This document shows, piece after piece, positions 1 to 10,760 of a stretch of 56,158 bases of DNA; the first letter of the stretch is position 1; each line of letters begins with the position of its first letter. The stretch is from Acanthaster planci (lineage: Eukaryota > Echinodermata > Asteroidea > Valvatida > Acanthasteridae). The position numbers were made by a program, and so were the translations under genes. The notes below the pieces were generated by a model that did no database searches, was not told where the DNA came from, and saw only the letters and a program-made list of their open reading frames with translations. The stretch spans positions 64,059 to 120,216 of the forward strand of contig NW_019091731.1 in assembly GCF_001949145.1 (NCBI RefSeq), in the 5' to 3' direction.

Positions 1-3000
1 AGGACACTAGCGTTTCATCCGGTGGAAACGGTCCTCATCACTGGCTCCGAGGACCACACCCTCAAACTGTGGAATCTCCAGAAGACGGTTCCCGCTAAGA
101 AGTAAGATTTGGCTTGCTGGATGCGTTGGCCTCGACGTGACACTCAAAAGTTTGGAAAGTGGTTTGAAGCGTTTTCCTGAGCTGTTTCATAACAAAGCTG
201 CTTGAGCCATTTCAAGAGATTCAAATAAGCTAGTGATTGCTAGTAAGTCCACAATCTTTGACCTGCACATCCCCCACCTGAATAGGCAAACAGGATCTGA
301 CATTATTGCTTATTCTCTTCAATGTAATGCAGTAAAAGGCGTGCCAACTTAGGGACCATTTATGCAGAGGGGCTATGGCAAAATTTACTGCAGTAAAAAA
401 CATGAGGGCACTATGGTTTGCTGTGGTACTGTTTACTTGGAGAATAGACAAACTAAGCCAGAAGGTGGGTACACACAGCTGAGGGATTTTTCCGGTGACA
501 TTTTGTGCTGAGACTGCCTGTTCTGGCCAATCCCTGGTCTCCTCCTCTGCGACATTAGTGATTGGCTGAGAAACTGTCGGAACGAGAGTGGGTGCACCTT
601 TGCCGTGCTTGTGATTCTTCTCTTGCCTGGAAAGTAATTCTTACAATGATTTGCATACTGAAAGAGTTTCCACTACGTGTGCAAATGTAAAATATTGCTT
701 GGCATTTCACTTTCCTTTACTGTGTGTCTCTGTATGTGAGCCCCAGAATTGAACTACAACTTGCATGACTTGAGTCAGTCACTTCACCCTCTCTTCAAAA
801 GCTCTGCGGTTTCACAATCAGAGTCAGGCACTTCCATGAAACACTGTCTCACAAAAAGGCAGGATTATCTGAATTTAAGCAGTTTGCCTTTGGCTGTGGA
901 AGGCCTTGGCAGAGCCTAATTAACCGTAGTTGAATTTTAAAGCCCATGAAGTCTGGAGCGAAGCCGTTAGTCTTAGTCTGTGTAATTGCCAAGTCATCTC
1001 GGTTACTCTGGCTAATGCAGATTATCGACTAATCCACCGAAGCTCTGAACTGACTGTCCCGAAACCTCTCTGGAAGGCTGTGAACTCTCTGCTGTCATTT
1101 GCCAGCTGATTGAACGTTGGGGTTCTCTGGGGGCCCGTTGTTGTGGCCTATCTACCTTACGTCATGCTAATTGACTGGGGCAGCCCGCAGACTTCCCGAC
1201 ACCTTGGGAGGTGGAGGAAGGCTTTCATTAGTAGCATAATCCTGCATGGCAGGCAGCCAAAGGGGAGAGAAAACCACACATCCTGCAGATAAGGAGCAGG
1301 ATTGGGAGGGATACCGGTTGACAGGGAACCAAGGAGGAGTGTCCTGTTTGGGGAAATAAATTGGGAGAAAAAAGTAATACGTTGGTTTCTGGAAAGTTTT
1401 GATGGGAGTTTAACTGAGTTGTGTAACTTATGTGTGTTAGTAAGAACCAACAAAACATGTGAGGTCAATGTACATATTCATGGACATGTTTAGTAATCAT
1501 CAGTGAATGACATGAAAACGTTGAGCAACTGTCTGGTTTTTGAAAGTTAGAAATCATGTGATGAAATTCTCTTTCCTAATTAGAATTATTGTAAGATTCA
1601 TGTAAAGAAATGAGCACCTTACATTGATACAGTCTGAAACCGGTTCTGTTTAGAAATATTAACTTGTAAGCACACCATTGCATTCTTTAAACAGAATAAT
1701 CAGCTGAAACATCTTTGGCTGAGATCTCTGTTAACATTTAGTCCGATAGTCTTTCCAGTGATAAGCTAACTTTACTGAATTCTTTCTTTGGCAGGGCCGC
1801 GTCGTTAGACGTTGAACCGATATACACCTTCCGGGGACACTCGTGAGTACTAAGTCTAATGTATCTCACCTTTCAATCTGGAAGTGGTCAATTTCCTATG
1901 ACATCATTCAAATCCCGCGCTGATGGTAATCGTTAGACCATCAGTATAGTAAGATCTACCATGCTCATATCTGAATCAACAGTCAGTAGCCAATTGGACG
2001 GTGAGCACGCTGAATTAGGATTTTGCAATTCGTGCGTATGGGCCCTGATTGATGTAAATATAACACCCATTATGCTTGTGAAAAACAACAGTGTAAAACA
2101 AAAGTATTACACACTTTTTAGACTCCTAAAAATCAAAAAGGACTTCATTTGTTTGACTTTGGCATATTTTGACGCTAACCATACATAATCCAACCAAATT
2201 CATGTAATCAAAGTGCATCCAGCAGGATAGGTTTAAACATGAATAAGATTTACATATTTGAATTACTCCCTTGTTACCGTGATTATCTCCCTCATGGGTG
2301 ATTGGGTCATCTGCTTGCATTCAGACTTGACCCCTAGCCACAGCAGTGTATGGATTTCATTGGTTCTGACTGGTACCCAAAACACAGATGTTGACATTTG
2401 GGGGAACAACGCTGCAATAAGGCTGTTTTACTCTACTGTGTACTGTACAGCGGAGTTTGCACAGTTAACTCAGTTGACTATTTCCAATGTGTTCTGGAAG
2501 TAAGATGTTTTAAATGCTACTCTATGCAATCTGTCAGTGTTGAACGGAAAATTCATAAAAGCAAATAGAATGAATTGAATTAGACAAGTATCATTTGCCA
2601 TCTGAATTTAAAAGTTATTTGAAGTTGACGTAAACTTCTGGCTTGTGTAATGTCGTGAACCCTCTCCCCTTTCCTCCAGGGGTCCCGTTCTTAGCCTTGT
2701 TATAAGCAGCAATGGGGAGCAGTGCTTCAGTGGTGGTACAGACGCAGCCATCCGCTGTTGGAATATCCCTGGGTCTAACATTGATCCGTATGACTCATAC
2801 GGTAAGTCGACGTGATCTCTGTCTCAACTGCCGTTGGCTCTTTACTTGTTTTTCTTTTTTCAAAGGTAGTCAAAGATCTAACTCTCCGAGATTCTTCCAA
2901 ATCTGCCCGGGGCCTGATAGGGATTTAGCAGGTGTATGGATGCAGAGCCAAGCCACTTGCTTTGCGTTGGGTTCGAGTAGGAAGAATGTGCCATTGATCT

Positions 3001-6000
3001 GCCGCATGGCTGAGGATAGAGGAAGATTCAGGAAGATTCTTAGCCAAGCTGCTCGAGGAAGTTGGGTTTAACTATAGCTGAATCTGGCGGCCATGATTTA
3101 CGATCTCACTGGACATATCCTATGGGCCCCTTCAGTGCCAAAAAGGCACTGTGATAACTATTGCATGCAGCAAGTAATGCGTGGCTGTCATTCTGAATAA
3201 ACCCCAACTCAGTACTTCCCAACATTAAAGAAGACCCTTGGGAATATCCCTTGACACTGTCATGAATACACAGAGACACAGAGTACATGAGCCAAAAGTT
3301 TGAATTTTGATTTTAAAGACAAAAAATTAAACCAAACTGCCACAAATTTTGACCCTAACTACCCACAAGTCCCTCATACTCCGGCTGCAGATGTCAAGTT
3401 TTGGCTGATTAGGTACCCTACATTATGAACTCGTTCAGCCTTCTTGGATTCAGGTTCAAAGGCCTAGGGTGATGGCGTTGGATTTTGTTTGAGTGGGAAC
3501 ACACAGCTAGTTGGTCTGTGGAGTGACTAGCTTGTGGAACTATATGGCTGGACCTGTGGATGATTTTGTCATCTTTGGTTCAACTACTCTACAAGTTAGC
3601 CATACACTGCAGAGACCTACCGATATCCATACCAAATGATTCAAGCTTCAACACTGTTGACCCGTTTAACAGTTTCTGTCCAGTCACATGTCAGTATTTA
3701 CTCTTAATCCCATGAAGATACAGGTGGTGGTTGTTGAACTTGTTAGGTTAAGTACTGCTTCTTCTTGGTTAGGGTTAAGTTTCTTGTTTGATTACTTGTT
3801 TACAGATTCAGGTGTGCTGGCAGACACCTACGTTGGACACACCAACACCATCTGGGGCCTGGCGTTTGACGGCACCAAGAACCAACTGGTATCCTGCGCT
3901 GCCGATGGCACGGTGCGGTTATGGGCCCCACAGAATAAGTCACCCCTACTCAGCACTTTTAAAACAGAAACCGGTAGGTCTTGCCCTTTGACCTTAACTG
4001 ACGCATGTCTGAAAAAAGTGGGCAAACTGGGTAAATTATTTGTGTGCTTATCGTGATTTGAAAAAAGAGCGTACTCATTTGCTGTTAGATCTGCTGACAT
4101 AATAGAAAATAGGTTTGCGGTAGCACCATGGACGTATCTCTTTTGTGAGTATTTGCGGTTCTGAAAAAAACCAGTGGTACTTGACGTTTCGAGCACTTGG
4201 AGTTCCCGCCTTCACGCATTATCGGACTAATCCCTGTCTCCAGAATCCTCCACCAGACTACTTAAGCTCCAGTCCCAGTTAGTATCCGGCATTCTCCTGA
4301 TGACAAGCAGAGCATACTGCTCGAAATGTCGAGTACCACTGGTTCTTTTCAGAACCACAAATACTCACACAAGAGATACGTCCATGGTGCTGCCGCAAAC
4401 CTACTTTCTATTATGCCACTTCACCATGCAAACCTTGAAGACTTATCAAAGATCTGCTGACAGTTCTATTCTACCCACAATTTTATTTGATATAGAAAAG
4501 TTGTAGATTTGACAAATGGGAAATTTCAACCAACAACCCTGTAAAATGTTGTATAGCTTTGAACCCCTCTTTTGTTGTTAATTTGAGCTCTGTGGAATTC
4601 CTCTCCTGATGCAAACTATTTTTTGGACTAGCTCTTGTAAGGAATGTACATCAGTCAGGAGTATTCCCATATAAGGGCGTAGTGAGCTTTCTTGGTGCCG
4701 CCACTGATACAGCAATTGATGTCCAACTTTAATATTAAATGTCTCAAGTTGGTAACGACGAATTTCAAATCGCATCAGTATGAACACATTTTGGAACGTC
4801 TAGTTGATGTCTGTAATGGTTTTATTTTTGCACAGCCAATCAAATTTTTGCAAGTGAAAGTTTTCGGCGGTGTTTTCGTTCCACATGCTCCAGCATTTAT
4901 AACAAGCACACCTGAACATGGAAACACCCACAATCCGTGGTGGTCTGCTAGAACAGGCCCTGTGATTGGTCAAATTACCTGAAGATCGTGACATACTAGC
5001 CCATCCAAATATCGAAATCCTCCAGACTCTACATGAACTTGGATAACCTACCCATACCGTGTGTACTTGGTGTTTCCTTGGGGGGAATAAGGGATGAGAC
5101 ACCTCTGGTTTCTTGATGAAACTGAACTACCTTGAATCTACCTTGAATAACCATGCCTTTGTTTGGCATTATTCGAATGGATTCAGTGCTTTGCAGCCAG
5201 AAGTCCTTCTCACACTTAAAAGAGGAACCGGGATTGCACGGCTTAGAATGATTCAAACTGAAAGCTTAGTCTGAAAGTTGGCTCGCATTTGGTTAAGTCT
5301 GTAGTTGAAAAGGAAGTCTATGCTTATTTGAACTGGCCAGAGTGAATGAAATACTCTCACACCAACTTGCTTCAACTTCTTTCATGATAAAATTGGACGA
5401 AGTGAACAGACACAGTTGAGGGAGTACCACCATTGCAGTGGTTTGACTTTGGGCCCTGGCCAAGCATTTGACGCATTAGTGACTTGCTATCTCTGTCTCT
5501 CCCTGTCTACCCTTTGTTGCTCCCTCCTCCCCCACCCCAGCCTATGGCAACCCCACCTCAGTTGACTTTGTGCGCTGTGACTCCAGCCAGATAACTGTGG
5601 GCTACCAGTCGTCGGACACCATCATATTTGATCTGGAGACAGGGACTCCCGTGGTCACGTTGGAGAGCAAAATGCCCTCAGGTAAACTAAAGTCAGAATT
5701 TTCTCAGAAGTTTGGTCTGTGGGCCTTGTAGCCTTTTGTGGTTTGTCGGTCCTTGTTATCGTGTGACCTTTCCTTTTCAGTGTAGAACATTCATTGTCAG
5801 TCTTTTGAGTCATTGTTACAAACAATTCTAGAAGCAAGCTTCTTTGTTGACCATGTCATGAGAACCCCCAAAGAACTGAGCCTCTCTGCCATGTTTTCGC
5901 TGGAGTTTACTTTGCTTAATGTTTACTTTAAAAAAACTTGTTAGGTAATATCAACATCCTACCAGTAGTTCATTGTGTTTGAGTTTGCTTCTCAGACGCT

Positions 6001-7870
6001 AGTGCATTATTTATGTCGGCTGTATTTATGGACCTTCGAGGGTGGAAGATTTTTGGGGCCAGTTTCGTGAGTTGTATTATAAAATGCTAAGGCTGTGCCC
6101 ACATGAGAGCAATAAGGGTTTTGACTTTAGTTCCTGCTACTGAGATACTATGCCAACTGTCAGTTGCCCGTCTGTACTTCTGTGGCGAATAGGCTAGGGG
6201 CTGCCACCCTTTCTCTTTCACAGAGTTGCTACGTACAGCGATCTTCTGAGCACAGATAATATTTGCTCAGCGAAAGCAGGTTACCAGTCAACATATAAAT
6301 TATGGATAAAAAATTATGGATAAAAAGTCATATCGTCTTTATTGCCCGAATGAAAAATATTTTTTTCAAAGTGAAGCCATGCCTATAATTATAGCAAAAT
6401 AGCCTGGCTTCTTTCCATTTCAGATTCCTTGATAAATGAAATGGATTTGGGGAGCATGATCCGAAAGGGCCATCTTGTTAAGGAACCCCATTTAGGCATT
6501 TTATCTTTTAAATGTCTGTTGTTGTGTTTTCAGATAATGCATATACACAAATTAACAAAGTGGCCAGTCATCCGACACTTCCTATTACCATCACTGCCCA
6601 TGAAGACCGGCACATCAGGTTCTTTGATAACAATTCAGGTGAGTGACGCTTTAAGGTTTCATTCCAGTCAAATGAGGACATTGCGAGTTTTAGAAATGAA
6701 CTCTGTTTGCCGATAGCTTCTGAATAATAGTATATAACAACTGTATTTCTGTAGCAACATGGGAAAAGGTGTTTCTTTTAGAGCAGATTTGAATGACGAT
6801 ACACTGTCTGAGAAGATCGTTCACAGGCAAGGGGCAGCAATAGAAAAAACCTTGTCTCCTGTTTTATCCTTCGTCTGAGATGATGTCCTTACTGCGGTGG
6901 CACAACACTCTTATGTACGTGCATGAAGTTGCTCTTCATATTGGCGAGTCTCTCGATCCTGTCAGTGGACGAGGCACCTAATGCTGGCCCACCAGCTTTT
7001 CACAAGTGGTGCCGCCACACTGATTGCTTCTAAGTCATTGAAAGAAACATCTTGATTGTTGTTATTAGGTAAAATGGTACATAGTATGGTGGCCCATCTT
7101 GATGCCGTGACCAGCTTAGCGGTGGATCCAAACGGATTATACTTGCTTTCGGGAAGTAAGTCCTTGTTTTGGTGTTTTGTTAAGTGCTTGTTTGCGGAGA
7201 CTGTACAGTCATTTGCAAAAGTTTAGGACCACTCATACAAAATGCAATAACCTGAAGAAAAACTTAAACCAATCAATCATGGCAAAAGATTTCATTCAAA
7301 TGGGCATATAGCGTTACGCTGGTGTTATGCACCATAAAAACAAGTTAAGTAATCATTCAATGAGACAATGTAATGCAGGCCCAGTGACAGAAATACCAAT
7401 AAAATTCCAGGTGGTATTAAACTTTTGCAAATGACTGTAGTTTCCCACTGTTAAATCTCCTTTGCCGACCAAGTTTTACAGGTTGTCAAGCAGGAGTAAT
7501 ATTGATGAAGTTTTTTAACTGCTCATGTTGCAAGATGAAGTGCGTATGCCAACATAAGACCAAAGGTTGATCGTCTTTATCTTTTGTTTTCTGTGAACAA
7601 ATATCTACCCTTATCACAATAATTTTATTCCATTATGTTTGTCTCCAGTGGTTATGTGAGGATATGAAAAATATCACTTATTGCCTGCTGTTTGTCCCAG
7701 GTCACGACTGCTCCATTCGGCTGTGGAACCTGGACAGTAAAACATGCGTCCAGGAGATCACCTCACACCGGAAGAAATTTGACGAGTCGATATTCGACGT
7801 CGCCTTCCACCCCTCCAAGCCCTACATTGCTAGCGGCGGAGCAGACGCTCTGGCCAAAGTGTTTGTATGA
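1..7870 (+). CDS. STRN: Striatin, C-terminal WD40 propeller (5' end outside window)
   Basis: Striatin is the B''' regulatory subunit of PP2A and the scaffold of the STRIPAK kinase/phosphatase complex, acting in the cytoplasm and at membranes. Eight coding exons join in frame through GT-AG introns: 1-101, 1795-1842, 2680-2801, 3806-3973, 5541-5681, 6534-6638, 7069-7155 and 7701-7870 (TGA at 7868-7870), giving 313 residues. The product follows vertebrate striatin closely from the end of blade 1 (LAFHPVETVLITGSEDHTLK) to the family's usual C-terminus (GADALAKVFV). Blades fall at roughly residues 1-24 (cut by the window edge), 47-80, 98-130, 150-183, 197-228, 233-272 and 283-313; GSEDHTLKLWNL, SHDCSIRLWNL and ITAHEDRHIRFFDNN are diagnostic. 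The N-terminal caveolin-binding, coiled-coil and calmodulin-binding regions must lie upstream. Seen: the exons and splice sites. Known: the function. Family assignment is very secure; which STRN paralogue it matches is not resolved, and invertebrates usually have one striatin gene. Confidence 0.96.
4098..4415. repeat. Foldback repeat with about 95-bp arms in striatin intron 4
   Basis: Positions 4098-4195 are the near-perfect reverse complement of 4318-4415; the arms share, for example, GGTTTGCGG, ACGTATCTCTT and CCAGTGGTAC. About 120 bp of single-copy sequence separates them. The right half contains CTGATGA at 4297-4303 and GAAA at 4323-4326, spaced like the core of a hammerhead ribozyme. Penelope-like elements are known to carry such motifs, so two inverted copies of a Penelope-like terminus is a reasonable guess. 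It contains no coding exon. Confidence 0.75.
7204..7439. mobile_element. Tc1/mariner-like MITE in striatin intron 7
   Basis: The 22 bp at 7204-7225, beginning TACAGTCATTTGCAAAAG, recur as an exact reverse complement at 7418-7439, ending CTTTTGCAAATGACTGTA. The 236-bp element starts and ends with TA, the target duplication of Tc1/mariner elements, and has no coding capacity. The perfect terminal repeats suggest a fairly young insertion. Confidence 0.85.
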
Positions 7871-8065
7871 TAGGGTTTTGGGGGTTAGTCGTCAGGGGAT
7901 GTGTGTTAAAGCTCTGGGCCTTGGTAAATCAGTTGCTGTGTGAAGTTGTTGCTACTTCTCAAGAAATGAAACATCGTTAAATTGTAGGAAATCTGCAAGG
8001 GATGTTGTGTTGTGCTGAGCCACAGTGACCTCATACTTTGTCCAGCATGAGGATACACTGATATT

Positions 8066-8071
8066 AATAAA
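8066..8071 (+). other. Candidate striatin polyadenylation signal
   Basis: AATAAA lies 196 bp after the striatin stop codon and is the first canonical hexamer downstream. Further hexamers at 13592-13597 and 14939-14944 would imply a far longer 3' UTR crossing several transposon remnants, so the proximal site is preferred. Confidence 0.45.
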
Positions 8072-8149
8072 CATTTCAAAAAGCCAATTCAAACAAAAGA
8101 TACCACCTGTGAAAAAACCCCAAAAGGTTCAGTGATCAAGAGATTCAAT

Positions 8150-8290
8150 GTAGTGGTGGGTAGCCGTGTCAGTCAGGTAGAATCCAAATATAAAGAATCA
8201 GTAGCACTTTGATGACTAACTATTAAAGTAAAATTCTGCCTAAGCTTTTGTAGCTCCAGCTACCTCATCAGATGCAAAAGGTCTGTAACA
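8150..8290 (-). mobile_element. Penelope-like retroelement remnant with hammerhead-like motif
   Basis: On the minus strand, CTGATGA (8271-8265) is followed by one G, a 6-bp hairpin (GTAGCT, loop GG, AGCTAC; 8263-8250), then AAAA and GCTTAGGC. This is the layout of the short hammerhead ribozymes known from Penelope-like elements, except that the GAAA core reads AAAA. The flank (CAGTAGCACTTTGATGACTA on the plus strand, about 8200-8219) resembles the usual 3' flank of that repeat family in other animals, from memory. Probably a dead fragment. Confidence 0.55.
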
Positions 8291-9229
8291 ATCAGACCTT
8301 CATGAGGCCTTGAAGGCCTGATCCCTTGCTAAAAGGAAATAATCCACTCAATATAAAGCGGGGGAGCTCACCAAGTAAAAAGACTGGTACAGTGTTAAAG
8401 AAAGAGTTTGATGACCTGTTTCAGCCAGTTCTCAGTGTTCAGCCGTGTGTGATCTAAGAGATACACAAGGCTATCAGTGTTGAAAGATTACTGAGAACCA
8501 CAGCAGTACATGCAGACACTTTCCTGTGAAAGGAAACAAACAAATGGGATGCGAGATGGTGTTCCTCTATGTTCCTCTATTCATGCCTGCGTTTGTTTGC
8601 GGCCAAAGGGCACCCCTGGCGTCCAGCAATCTGATTCATCAAGACCCAGTTCGTGGAGGCTCTGCAAGTCCAGGGCTTTCTTCTACTGTATAGGCCCCCT
8701 TGAACAAACGGCAAAGGGAGGCAATGTGTGTTATATTAATGATGAGTTAACCAAATTAAAAAAAAAGATATAAACTTGGCGGGGCAGCTTGAGGCTGTGA
8801 GTGCTTGTGAGAGGGCCAGTTCCAATTCCAATAGTTACTGAGGTTGGGGGGAGGGGTACAGAACCACAGGGAATTCTAATGGAGACATAGAGTGGTGAAA
8901 TTCACAACAGGCGCTGGTGTTCACAAGCAGTGTTTCCTACTGGCTTCGCTGTTCTTTGTCAAAAAGTAGTGGCCCACTGTTGCAATGGATAGCATTACAA
9001 GGACATTAAATCGCTGCAGCTTATGCTGTTAATTTGGCAAGGTTGTAATTTCAGTCAGGCTTGCTGTCAGATACTGTTGCATGGAATTGGCTCAGGGCTC
9101 TGTGGTAGATTAACCCTGAGGCACATGTTCTGGTTAAACCCTTGACTTTGACCTTGCAATTTTCCGGAATACAGCAAAACAAAGTGACCTTCTGATAATG
9201 TGCTTCTCGTATAACAACAGTTGTTCTGC

Positions 9230-9377
9230 TTAAAGCCTGGTTCACACTTTGCGCGAAAGCAAATACGAAGCGAATTTCATGACGTCAACAATTAAAGTTC
9301 CATTGTGACGTGTGCTGTTTCCCTGCGGACGAATTCGCTTCGCATTCCCTTTTGCCTGAAGTATGAACCGGCCTTAA
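9230..9377. mobile_element. Short TIR element with TTAA ends
   Basis: The left end TTAAAGCCTGGTTCACACTT pairs with the right end GAAGTATGAACCGGCCTTAA as imperfect terminal inverted repeats ending in TTAA. A second inverted pair lies inside (GCGAAAGC... against ...CTTCGCATT). The element is about 148 bp, CpG-rich and non-coding, and carries a perfect TGACGTCA at 9280-9287. A related diverged copy lies at 33811-34005. Confidence 0.7.
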
Positions 9378-9820
9378 GTTGGAAATAAAATTGGTACCCT
9401 TGCCAAATGCAAGCTTTTGTGCCATTATGAAAACTATATTCATGTATCAAGAAAAAGTAAAAGTGTTCTAGGGTGTACCTCTGTAAGGATTGTTGACACC
9501 CCCTCAGGATCATGATAAATGAAAAAAAAAATACACTGAGTTGCCAATACAATAAAATATAAATGAACCCTTGATGGCTGGGCAGTGTGATGTAAATACA
9601 TAGTTCATGTACATAAATTGGTATGTCTTCTGGAAGGAGCTGTGCAGTCCATGTGATCGGACTCATAGCTTTAGTATTCATCGTAGTGACTGTTATAGTA
9701 AGTACATATTAACAAAAAAGTACATCCGTGGACGGGGGAGAAATAGAAGGAGAGATACAAGTTGTATCGAGGCCGCCTCTGTGAGCTTCATGTATGCACT
9801 GTTGAGGGAACTATTTAGTC

Positions 9821-10409
9821 TTAACCACTTGCCGCTGGGGTTTCCGGTACCGGACATTTATTCTGTATATGCGTGGCCGGGGTCTCTGATATCGAACAAA
9901 GGGAACTGGGCCTTGTAACAAAAGACTGTACTCGTAACAAAAGACCAGGCTGCTGGGCATTACTAACATTTTTTTCACTCGCAAAAGTGGAGATAATCCA
10001 GCCTTGGTTTGAAACAGTATACCACGGTTAGCATGAGCGGATTACCACCAGGGACAAAAGCACTCCACCTCCGCAGCAATGAGCCACACAGCACCGCTGC
10101 ACGCTAATCTGGCCCCTATTGAAAAGAGGTCAGCAGTGCACTGAGCCCAGTTTGTGAACAAAAGAAAATTATAAAACACCACACAATCTGGGCTCTTTTT
10201 ACAAAGCAGCGGGCCTGGCTGAAATACCCCGGTGTCAATAGATGTTGTCTGTCAGATTAGAGTGGAAACCAGACAGTCCTTCGTGTGGGTGTAAGTTTCC
10301 AGTAAATGAAGATATGAATTTTAATAGAATTTTGAAAACCGAGAAAAATGAAAATAATCCCAGCCCAGCATTGCTAACATTCATAAATGCCCCGGCGCAA
10401 AGTGGTTAA
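9821..10409. mobile_element. TTAA-flanked non-autonomous DNA transposon (piggyBac-type ends)
   Basis: Left end TTAACCACTTGCCGCTGGGG and the reverse complement of the right end, TTAACCACTTTGCGCCGGGG, agree at most positions, and both begin with the TTAA target typical of piggyBac (also Kolobok) elements. Near both ends GCATT(A/G)CTAACATT recurs as a direct repeat. The 589-bp element has no transposase and is probably mobilised by a relative elsewhere. Confidence 0.7.
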
Positions 10410-10638
10410 TATTTAGTTAGGGCACTTCCATGGCACTGGTACCTGTGAGATATACATGCAGAGGTGTTATTGTACACCAGTTCAAGCACAACAGCCCTGG
10501 TTAAGTTTGATCAGCAACCATTTTTCAACCTGCAGTTGGCTGGCTCGTAACCTATGTATAAAGTGTATCCTAGGTACCACCGGAAAGGGGCCAGTGGGTG
10601 ACAAATGTCCACTGATGAAACTTAGCCCCTGTATACTT

Positions 10639-10760
10639 AGGCCATGTCCAAATCAGGCTTCTATAGCTACGGCTAGATGTATTGTCTGCACATCTTGTCA
10701 TATTTCCAATGGAGCGAAGACCGAGACCTAGCTGTAGACAACAGATTTAGATGCAGCCTT
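10639..10760 (-). repeat. Dispersed repeat, copy 1 (second copy at 33551-33680)
   Basis: The reverse complement of this stretch matches 33551-33680 through AGCTAGGTCT, GGTCTTCGCTCC, TTGGAAAT, GCAGACAATA/GTAGACAATA and CTAGCC(A/G)TAGCT. The ends (AGGCCATGTCCA in one, AAGGCCGTGTCG in the other) look like a degenerate terminus of a non-autonomous DNA transposon. Non-coding. Confidence 0.65.
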
